A DNA stretch of 64,000 nucleotides from Ancylobacter aquaticus (GTDB taxonomy: Bacteria; Pseudomonadota; Alphaproteobacteria; Rhizobiales; Xanthobacteraceae): positions 434,001-498,000 of the forward strand of contig NZ_SMFY01000003.1 of the NCBI RefSeq assembly GCF_004339465.1, in the 5' to 3' direction. Made by a program: the position numbers and the translations under genes. This document shows positions 55,914 to 62,771 of the stretch, piece by piece (position 1 is the first letter of the stretch; every line of letters starts with the position of its first letter). The notes below the pieces were generated by a model that saw nothing but the letters and a program-made list of their open reading frames with translations, was not told the origin of the DNA and did not search any database.

Positions 55914-56738
55914 GTGCGGGCGTTGATTCTCCCCGGACGCGGTGCCCGCGCTGTCGCGCTCGCGATGCTGGCGGGGCTGATCGCCCTTGCTGTTTTCGGG
56001 CTCGCACCGGCGCGGGCGGAGATGACTTTTCCCGCGCTCACGGGACGGGTGGTGGACGGCGCGCAGGTGCTGACCCCCGAGGCCCGCGCGGCGCTGGAGG
56101 CCAGGCTCGCCGCGCAGGAGGCCCGCACCACCGACCAGTTCGTCGTCGCCACCGTGCCTTCGCTGGAGGGCACCTCGGTGGAGGACTATGCCAACCGGCT
56201 GTTCCGCTTCTGGAAGCTGGGGCAGGGCGACAAGGACAATGGCGTGCTGCTGCTGGTCGCGCCCAATGAGCGGCGGGTGCGGATCGAGACCGGCTACGGG
56301 CTGGAAGGCGTGCTGCCCGATGCGGTGGCGAGCACCATCATCCAGACCGCTGTTCTCCCGGATTTCCGCGGCGGCGATTTCGCCGGCGGAATCGAGAAGG
56401 GCGCCGAGGCGGTGATCGAGGTGCTCAATCTCGACCCCGAGGAGGCGAAGGAACGCGCCCGCCTCGCGGCCGAGCCGGAAATGAGCGGCGACGACTGGGG
56501 GCACATCGTCTTCATCGTGCTGATGATCGCTTTCTGGGGCTTCGTGTTCTATCGGCAGGCGCGTTCCGGCCATCTGCGCATGCGCGGGCGGCGCGGCGCC
56601 GGTGCGCTCACGGGCGGCGCGGCCGGCTGGGACTGGTCGCGCCGGGGTGGCGGCAGATGGTCCGGCGGTAGCGGTGGCGGCGGATTCTCCGGCGGCGGCG
56701 GCTCGTCCGGCGGCGGCGGGGCATCGGGAAGCTGGTGA
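55914..56738 (+). CDS. TPM-domain (YgcG) membrane protein with Gly/Ser-rich tail
   Basis: A 274-residue exported protein: signal peptide (AVALAMLAGLIALAVFGLAP then ARA), a periplasmic TPM/YgcG domain (LTGRVVDGAQVLTPEARAAL, TTDQFVVATVPSLEGTSVED, and GVLLLVAPNERRVRIETGYG), a transmembrane helix (HIVFIVLMIAFWGFVFY, about residue 205) and a cytoplasmic Gly/Ser-rich tail ending GGGGASGSW. GTG start 2 nt after the lemA stop. TPM domains are thought to help maintain membrane protein complexes. Confidence 0.93.
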   Translation: MRALILPGRGARAVALAMLAGLIALAVFGLAPARAEMTFPALTGRVVDGAQVLTPEARAALEARLAAQEARTTDQFVVATVPSLEGTSVEDYANRLFRFWKLGQGDKDNGVLLLVAPNERRVRIETGYGLEGVLPDAVASTIIQTAVLPDFRGGDFAGGIEKGAEAVIEVLNLDPEEAKERARLAAEPEMSGDDWGHIVFIVLMIAFWGFVFYRQARSGHLRMRGRRGAGALTGGAAGWDWSRRGGGRWSGGSGGGGFSGGGGSSGGGGASGSW

Positions 56739-57358
56739 TGGGCGAGAGCTTGAACGAACAGGAGCATGCGGCCGTTGCCGCCGCCATCGCGCAGGCGGAA
56801 GCGGCGACGGGAGGCGAGATCCGTGTCGTGGTGCTGACGCGGCCGCTGGTGAACCATGGCTTTTACGGGCTGATGTGGGCGGCGCTGCTGGCGCTGGTGC
56901 TGCCCTGGCCGCTCGCTTTGCTGACCGCGCTGGACACGCCGATGCTGCTGTCGATTCAGGCCTGCGCTTTCATGGTGGCCGGCGCGGTGCTGATCTTCAC
57001 CCCGCTCGGCGCGCGCACCGTGCCCCGCTTTGCCCGCGAGGAAGCCGGCCGGGCCGCCGCTGTCGACCAGTTCCTCGCGCTCGGCGTGCATCGCACCAGC
57101 GACCGCACCGGGGTGCTGATCCTGGTGGCGCCGGCCGAGCATCTGGTGGAAGTGGTCGCCGACGAGGCGATCCACGCCAAGGTGGGACCTGAGGCTTGGG
57201 AGGGCGTGTGCGCCGCCGTGCTGTCCGAGGCGCGCGAGGGGCGGCTGGGCGACGGGCTGGTGCAGGGCGTGGCGGCAGCCGGGCACATTCTCGCCCGGCA
57301 TGTGCCGCCCACCCCCGGCGACGCCAATGAACTGCCGGATCGCCTGATCGTCCTGTGA
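56738..57358 (+). CDS. TPM-domain membrane protein (second copy)
   Basis: A 206-residue protein with a TPM-like domain split by helices: QEHAAVAAAIAQAEAATGGE and IRVVVLT at the start, two transmembrane segments (LMWAALLALVLPWPLALLTA and SIQACAFMVAGAVLIFTP), then DRTGVLILVAPAEHLVEVVA and the DEAIHAKVGPEAWE element. The ATG at 56738 overlaps the preceding stop (TGATG). Completes the lemA-TPM-TPM operon. Confidence 0.9.
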   Translation: MGESLNEQEHAAVAAAIAQAEAATGGEIRVVVLTRPLVNHGFYGLMWAALLALVLPWPLALLTALDTPMLLSIQACAFMVAGAVLIFTPLGARTVPRFAREEAGRAAAVDQFLALGVHRTSDRTGVLILVAPAEHLVEVVADEAIHAKVGPEAWEGVCAAVLSEAREGRLGDGLVQGVAAAGHILARHVPPTPGDANELPDRLIVL

Positions 57359-57376
57359 GCCGCGCGGACCCGTCGA

Positions 57377-58513
57377 TCAGGGTTGCGCCGCGCCGATCGT
57401 GTCGGCCACCCGCGCGCCCCGCAGGCCCATCGGCAACGGTGCCCCGGTGGTGGTGTCGCGCGCGGTCTGGTGCTCGATCTCCGCGTTCAGCTCCGCGCCG
57501 AGCAGAAGCACCGTCATGGACAGCCAGATCCACACCATGAAGCCGATGACCGCGCCGAGCGAACCATAGGTTTGCTCATAGGACGCGAAGTGGCTCACAT
57601 ACCAGGAGAATCCGGCCGAGGTCGCCAGCCACAGCAGCGCGGCAAGGGCGCTGCCCATGCTCACCCACCGCCATTTCGGACGCTCGCGCGAGGGGCCGAA
57701 GCGGTAGACGACGGTGATCAGGAAGGCCACGACCACGGCCAGCGCCGGCCATCGCAGAAGCGAGATCATCCGCTCGGTGCCGCCGGGAATGTCGAGCACG
57801 TTCAGCACCAGCGGCAGCACCACCACGCTCGCCAGCGCGAGGACCGCGAACAGCACCGCGCAGAGGGTGAAGCCCAGCGTGACCAGGGTAAAGTGGAAGA
57901 AGGACCGCCGCTCGTCCTCCTGGTAGGCGATGTTGAGGGCCTCTATCATCGCTTTGGTGGCCGCGTTGGCGCTCCAGAGCGCCACCCCCAGGCTGAACAC
58001 GAACCGCCATCCGAGGCCGGACGTCCCGGTCGCCGTGAGCCGCGCGATCTGGTCGCGCATCACCTCGATGGCGCCCGACGGCAGGACCCAGGAGGCCGCT
58101 TCCAGCTGGCCCTGGATGGTCGAGGGATCCAGGAACAGCCCGTAGAGCGAGATGATGGCCGCCAGAGCGGGGAAGGTGGCGAGGAGCGTGTAGAAGGTGA
58201 CGCCGGCGGCGAGCCCGAGCACCCGATCGGCAAAGAAGTTCTTGGCCGTGCGCAGGAGGATGTCGCGCCAGCCGCGACGGGGAATCTGCGCTGGATTGGT
58301 GGCGGTGCGCCCGCGTGCCCTCTCCAGCCGCGCGGCGGCAGCGCTGGCATGCGCGCCGTCAGGGGCCGGGTCGTGAGGGGTCGGGCCGTTAGGGGTCGGG
58401 CCGTTAGGGGTCGGGCCTTGGCGCCTCGGGCGGAGGGCCGCGCCGGCATAGGCGCCGATCACCGCGCCGGTCAGCGCCGCGCCCCATATCGCCCGTCTGT
58501 CGCCCGTGCCCAT
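57377..58513 (-). CDS. YihY/BrkB family membrane protein with repeat-rich N-terminus
   Basis: A 378-residue protein of the YihY/virulence-factor-BrkB family, about six helices. Family motifs include FFADRVLGLAAGVTFYTLLA, SLYGLFLDPSTIQGQLEAAS, WSANAATKAMIEALNIAYQE, and FGPSRERPKWRWVSMGSALA. The N-terminal ~85 residues are non-family: a short helix then a GPTPN pentapeptide repeat (GPTPNGPTPNGPTPHDPAPD) encoded by a 15-bp tandem repeat. The ATG at 58513 follows AGGGGAG. Function of the family is unsettled (not RNase BN). Confidence 0.9.
   Translation of the reverse strand: MGTGDRRAIWGAALTGAVIGAYAGAALRPRRQGPTPNGPTPNGPTPHDPAPDGAHASAAAARLERARGRTATNPAQIPRRGWRDILLRTAKNFFADRVLGLAAGVTFYTLLATFPALAAIISLYGLFLDPSTIQGQLEAASWVLPSGAIEVMRDQIARLTATGTSGLGWRFVFSLGVALWSANAATKAMIEALNIAYQEDERRSFFHFTLVTLGFTLCAVLFAVLALASVVVLPLVLNVLDIPGGTERMISLLRWPALAVVVAFLITVVYRFGPSRERPKWRWVSMGSALAALLWLATSAGFSWYVSHFASYEQTYGSLGAVIGFMVWIWLSMTVLLLGAELNAEIEHQTARDTTTGAPLPMGLRGARVADTIGAAQP
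58366..58422. repeat. 15-bp tandem repeat inside the BrkB-family gene
   Basis: Unit TCGGGCCGTTAGGGG at 58381-58395 and 58396-58410 in perfect copies, with degenerate copies on both sides. It encodes the GPTPN pentapeptides and keeps the reading frame. Confidence 0.85.
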
Positions 58514-58542
58514 GCCCGTCTCTCCCCTCATTGCCATCCCGA

Positions 58543-58564
58543 CGCCCACGCCCACGCCCACGCC
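58543..58564. repeat. Hexanucleotide repeat upstream of the BrkB-family gene
   Basis: CGCCCA repeated about 3.7 times, 30 bp upstream of the chosen start. Being a multiple of three, it would not act as a frame switch if the longer reading frame were used. Confidence 0.7.
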
Positions 58565-58679
58565 AATGCCCATCGCGACGCTGTTGCTCGCGGGAAATGA
58601 GCGCGGCCGTTGGTCGCCCTACCGGGTTGCCGATCGAGAGGTGAACGCGGGGGAGGGGGCCCTGTTCCGCCGGCGGGCC

Positions 58680-60002
58680 TCAGCCGATGGAGAGATCGCC
58701 CCGGCCGATGCCGACATAGGCGAAGCCCCGGCGCACCAGGTCTTCCGGCGGATAGATGTTGCGCAGATCGACCACGATGGGGCTGCGCAGCTGCGTCTTC
58801 AGCCGGTCGAGATCGAGGGCGCGGAAGGCGTCCCATTCGGTGACGATGACCAGGCAATCCGCGCCCTCGGCGCATTCATAGGCGCCGGTCGCGTAATGGA
58901 CACCCTCGGGGAGAACCTTGCGCGCCTCCTCCATGCCGACCGGATCATAGGCGCGGATCTTCACCCCCCGGTCGACCAGCGACTGGATGATGTTGATGGC
59001 GGGGCTGTCGCGCATGTCGTCGGTATTGGGCTTGAAGGTGAGGCCGAGCACGGCGACGGTGGCCCCGCGTGGGGACACCGTCATGGCCTCCAGCACCCGG
59101 CGGCCCATCGCGGCCTTGCGGGTCTCGTTCAGCGTCGTCACGGTCTCCACCAGGCGCAGTGGCGTGCCGGCCTCCTGCGCGGTGCGGATCAGAGCGAGGG
59201 TATCCTTGGGAAAGCAGGAGCCGCCATAGCCGGGGCCGGCATGCAGGAATTTCGGCCCGATGCGGCGGTCGAGGCCGATGCCGCGCGCCACTTCCTGCAC
59301 GTCGCCGCCGACCTTCTCGCAGAGATCCGCCATTTCGTTGATGAAGGTGATCTTGACCGCGAGAAAGGCGTTGCTGGCGTATTTGATCAGCTCGGCATTG
59401 GCCCGATCGGTGAACAGCACGGGCGCCGCATTGAGCGAGAGCGGGCGATAGAGCGCCGCCATCACCTCGCGGGCGCGCGGATCGGCGGTGCCGACCACGA
59501 TGCGGTCCGGGCGCTTGAAGTCCTCGATCGCCGCGCCCTCGCGCAGGAATTCGGGATTGGAGACGACGGAGATATCCGCCGTCGGCACTTCCTCCCGCAT
59601 GATCTGTTCAAGGCCGGCGCCGGTGCCAACAGGCACGGTCGACTTGGTGACGACGACAGTGAAGCCCTCGGCGGCGCGGGCGATCTCGCGGGCGGCGGCG
59701 TGGACATAGGACAGGTCGGCATGGCCATCGCCGCGCCGCGAGGGCGTACCTACGGCGATGAACACCACCTCCGCGTCGGCGACCGCCGCCGCGAGGTCGG
59801 TGGTGAAGCGCAGCCTGCCGTCGGCCACATTGCGCGCGACCAGATCGTCGAGGCCGGGCTCGAAGATCGGCATGACGCCCGCCCTGAGCCGCTCGATCTT
59901 GGAGATGTCCTTGTCGACGCAGGTGACGTCGTGGCCGAAGTCGGAAAAGCAGGTGCCGGAAACCAGGCCGACATAACCTGTACCGATCATCGCGACGCGC
60001 AT
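58680..60002 (-). CDS. UDP-glucose 6-dehydrogenase
   Basis: A 440-residue enzyme making UDP-glucuronate for surface polysaccharides. N-terminal NAD domain MRVAMIGTGYVGLVSGTCFS; VFIAVGTPSRRGDGHADLSY; VVTKSTVPVGTG; the central NAELIKYASNAFLAVKITFI; catalytic Cys in GPGYGGSCFPKD (about residue 258); and a C-terminal UDP-binding domain with GLTFKPNTDDMRDSPAI. The ATG at 60002 is preferred (GAGAG before it) over one 4 codons upstream. No glycosyltransferase cluster in the window except the RgpF fusion 8 kb away. Confidence 0.95.
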   Translation of the reverse strand: MRVAMIGTGYVGLVSGTCFSDFGHDVTCVDKDISKIERLRAGVMPIFEPGLDDLVARNVADGRLRFTTDLAAAVADAEVVFIAVGTPSRRGDGHADLSYVHAAAREIARAAEGFTVVVTKSTVPVGTGAGLEQIMREEVPTADISVVSNPEFLREGAAIEDFKRPDRIVVGTADPRAREVMAALYRPLSLNAAPVLFTDRANAELIKYASNAFLAVKITFINEMADLCEKVGGDVQEVARGIGLDRRIGPKFLHAGPGYGGSCFPKDTLALIRTAQEAGTPLRLVETVTTLNETRKAAMGRRVLEAMTVSPRGATVAVLGLTFKPNTDDMRDSPAINIIQSLVDRGVKIRAYDPVGMEEARKVLPEGVHYATGAYECAEGADCLVIVTEWDAFRALDLDRLKTQLRSPIVVDLRNIYPPEDLVRRGFAYVGIGRGDLSIG

Positions 60003-60363
60003 GGGTGCTCTCAATCCGGTTGGCGGCGAGGCTCCTGCCGCCCGTCAGGAGCCTACTACCCCTTTAGCCAATGACGTCCCCTTTTTCGAGGACCGTCGCG
60101 GCTCGTGGTTCCAAAGGGAAGGAACAGTGCCAGCCTTCTGCGTCACCTCAACGACACAGGAGCACGGGCTGCTGGCAACGGCGTTGTGATGACGCCGCGT
60201 CAAGACAAGAGGCTTTACGATAAGTAAAACAGTCCGGATGACGAAAGATGATATAAATTAGACTAATTAAAAACAAGCAATTACAAATTGTTTAGTTGAC
60301 ATGCCGGGTGTCCCGGAGGGATTAGGCTTCATCAATAGCGTCCCCCGCCGGTATTTTCCGCTC
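60003..60363. other. Regulatory intergenic region upstream of the siderophore-related genes
   Basis: About 360 bp between divergent genes. The first half has ordinary composition; 60200-60300 is strikingly A/T-rich for this chromosome and contains two dyads (separate entry) and a TTGACA at 60296-60301. Nothing coding is evident. Confidence 0.6.
60256..60290. promoter_or_regulatory. Two AT-rich dyads upstream of the FecB-like gene
   Basis: AATTAG-A-CTAATT (60256-60268) and CAATT-ACA-AATTG (60278-60290), centre to centre 22 bp, i.e. about two helix turns. Suitable as sites for an iron-responsive regulator such as Irr, RirA or Fur given the downstream genes, but they do not match a consensus I can name. 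Confidence 0.45.
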
Positions 60364-61506
60364 ATGTTTTCCCCCACCCGCGCCAACACTGCCGCCACGT
60401 GCCGCCTCCGGGCGGGATGGCTGGCGGCATGGGCGCTTGTCTTTTTCGCCCTCGCGGTTCCGGTGGCGGCGCAGGCGCAGATCGTGCTGCAGGACGTCAC
60501 CGGGCGCGAGGTGACGCTGGCGGCGCCGGCGAAACGGCTGCTGATCGACGACGGGCGGTTCCTCATCGCGCTGGCGCTCATTCATCGCGATCCGGTCAGC
60601 GTGCTGGCCGCGTGGCCGCGCGACATCAACCGGATCGGCACGCGCACCTATGACGCCTACCGGGCGAGGTTCCCCGCCATCGACGCTCTCGCCAAGGTGG
60701 CGAGTTCCGCCGGTGCCGTATCGGTGGAGCAGGTGGTGGCGGCGCAGCCCGATCTCGCCGTGTTCTCGCTCGGCGCCCAGCCTTCGCCAGAGGAGCGCGC
60801 CCGCATCGAGGCGGCCGGCATTCCGGTGGTGGTGATCGACTTCTTCACCCATCCGCTGGTCAATCTGGAACCGAGCCTCACCCTGCTCGGCGCAGCCACC
60901 GGGGGCTCGGCGAAGGCGCAGGAGTTTCTTGCCTTCCGCCGCGCCCATCTCGACGCCGTGCGCGAAAAGCTTGCCGGGCTGACCGAGGCCGAGCGGCCGC
61001 GCGTGTTTCTGGAGCCGCATGCGGCGATGACGGCGGATTGCTGCAATTCGCCCGGTCGCGGCAATGTCGGCGACATCATCGAGGCGGTGGGCGGCACCAA
61101 TATCGGCGCGGCGGTGATCCCGCGCGCCTTCGGCAAGCTCAACCTCGAATATGTGGTCGCGCAGGACCCGCAGGTCTACATCGCTACCGGCGGCAGCCAC
61201 ATGGAGGGCACCGCCGGCCTGCTGATCGGACCGGAATACAGCGCCGCGACGGCGCGCGAGAGGCTGGCGCGGCTGCTGGAGCGGCCGGGCTTCTCCGGCT
61301 TCGCGGCGGTGCGCGACCGCCGCGTCCACGGGCTCTCGCACCAGCTTCTCAACTCGCCTCTCGACCTGATCACCGTCGAGATCCTGGCCAAGTGGATCCA
61401 CCCCCGCCGCTTCGGCGCGCTCGATGTCGAGGGCACGGTGGCGCAGGTCAATGAGCGCTTCCTCGCCGTGCCGGTCGAGGGGCCCAACTGGATCAGCCTC
61501 GACTGA
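60364..61506 (+). CDS. FecB/BtuF-type periplasmic iron-complex binding protein
   Basis: A 380-residue type III periplasmic binding protein. Signal peptide with helix LRAGWLAAWALVFFALAVPV then AAQAQ. Mature N-terminus IVLQDVTGREVTLAAPAKRL is the ferric-siderophore/B12 binding-protein opening. A distinctive ADCCNSPGRGNVGDIIEAVG occurs near residue 221, with a vicinal Cys pair, followed by GGTNIGAAVIPRAFGKLNLE. The ATG at 60364 is chosen for the signal peptide; another ATG at 60301 overlaps a TTGACA and would put 21 residues ahead. First gene of a siderophore-related unit. Confidence 0.85.
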   Translation: MFSPTRANTAATCRLRAGWLAAWALVFFALAVPVAAQAQIVLQDVTGREVTLAAPAKRLLIDDGRFLIALALIHRDPVSVLAAWPRDINRIGTRTYDAYRARFPAIDALAKVASSAGAVSVEQVVAAQPDLAVFSLGAQPSPEERARIEAAGIPVVVIDFFTHPLVNLEPSLTLLGAATGGSAKAQEFLAFRRAHLDAVREKLAGLTEAERPRVFLEPHAAMTADCCNSPGRGNVGDIIEAVGGTNIGAAVIPRAFGKLNLEYVVAQDPQVYIATGGSHMEGTAGLLIGPEYSAATARERLARLLERPGFSGFAAVRDRRVHGLSHQLLNSPLDLITVEILAKWIHPRRFGALDVEGTVAQVNERFLAVPVEGPNWISLD

Positions 61507-61570
61507 CGGGGCGCCCGCCGGGGGCGACCACCGTCCCGGATATCCCGACATCACTCAACGGAGACACGTC

Positions 61571-62746
61571 ATGCCGATCGACGCGACCTTTGCCCGGCCC
61601 AGCCTGCGATCCCGCGCCCTCGCCCGGGCCGCCCTTGCCCGCGTCACTTTAGCTTCTGTCGCGCTGGTCGGCCTCGCCGGGGCGGCGCTGGCCGACCCGG
61701 AATTCGTGACATCGGTGAAGCCCGGCGCGGGACTGTACGAACTGGTTTTCAGCGCGCCGATGAACCGCGTCTATGTCGCCGCCGCCGGCGGCCGCGGGGC
61801 GACCGAGACCTTCATCTACGCGCTTGACCCGGCAACGCTGGAGACCAAGGAGACCATCGCGCTCGGCGACGACCCGGTGTTCGGCCTCGGCGTCAACAAC
61901 ACCACGAAGACGCTCTACGGCACCCAGACCCGCGACGGCTCGCTGGCGGTGATCGACCTCGCCACCGGCAAGGTGGTCGCCAAGATCGCCAAGGGCGAGA
62001 AGGCGCATGTGCGCGAGGTCGTGGTCGATGAGGCGGCCAACCGCGCCTATGTCACCGTGACCGGCCGGCGCGACACGCCCTCCTCGGTGTGGATTGTCGA
62101 CGGTGCCAAGAAGGAAATCGTCGACACGATCGACAATCTGCCGGGCTCCGTGACCGGCATCTCGCTGGACGCCAAGGGCAAGCGCCTCTTCCTCTCCGCC
62201 ATGGAGAGCAACGAGGTTCATGTTGTCGACCTCGCCAGCAAGAAGGTGACGAGCTTCCCCTCGGGCGGCGAAGGGGCGATCAACCTCGCCTATGACGCCT
62301 CCGGCGACCAGGTGTTCGTGGCCAACCAGGGTTCCGGCGAGGTCACGGTGCTTGACGCCAAGGATGGCAAGATCATCAAGGAAATCCCCACCGGCGCCGG
62401 CGCGCTCAGCCTCGCGATCGACCCACAGCGCAGCCTGCTCTATGTCACCAACCGCCAGGCCGGCTTCACCTCGCTGGTCGACACCAAGACCCTGGAGCCG
62501 GTTGCCAATGTCGTCACCGGCTCGATGCCGCAGACCGTGGCGGTGGATGTCGCGACGGGCAATGCCTATGTCTCGAACAAGCTGAAGTCTGCCGGCCGCC
62601 CGCCGCGTCCCGCGACGCCGCCCGCGGGTGCCGCCGCTGCCCCGGGCGCCCAGCCGACGGGTGGTCCCGCTGCGGAGGCGCCCCGCGCGCGCCCGGTGCC
62701 GATGGTCGACCCCTATGGTGACACCGTCACCCTGATCAAGCCCTGA
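61571..62746 (+). CDS. YncE family beta-propeller protein
   Basis: A 391-residue exported seven-bladed beta-propeller of the YncE (cytochrome D1-heme-like) type. Signal peptide: ALARVTLASVALVGLAGAAL with cleavage before DPEF. Repeated blades read e.g. ETKETIALGDDPVFGLGVNN, NRAYVTVTGRRD, VFVANQGSGEVTVLDAKDGK and SMPQTVAVDVATGNAYVSNK. A Pro/Ala-rich insert lies before the last strand. CGGAGA precedes the ATG at 61571. E. coli YncE is Fur-repressed; position between an iron-binding protein and isochorismate synthase supports an iron role. Confidence 0.88.
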   Translation: MPIDATFARPSLRSRALARAALARVTLASVALVGLAGAALADPEFVTSVKPGAGLYELVFSAPMNRVYVAAAGGRGATETFIYALDPATLETKETIALGDDPVFGLGVNNTTKTLYGTQTRDGSLAVIDLATGKVVAKIAKGEKAHVREVVVDEAANRAYVTVTGRRDTPSSVWIVDGAKKEIVDTIDNLPGSVTGISLDAKGKRLFLSAMESNEVHVVDLASKKVTSFPSGGEGAINLAYDASGDQVFVANQGSGEVTVLDAKDGKIIKEIPTGAGALSLAIDPQRSLLYVTNRQAGFTSLVDTKTLEPVANVVTGSMPQTVAVDVATGNAYVSNKLKSAGRPPRPATPPAGAAAAPGAQPTGGPAAEAPRARPVPMVDPYGDTVTLIKP

Positions 62747-62771
62747 GCCGCAGCGCCGGAGCCCCGCCGTC

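Noticed and set aside
58543-58564. Phase-variable simple repeat switching the BrkB-family gene
   Set aside because: The unit is 6 bp, so gain or loss keeps frame; at most it could tune promoter spacing.
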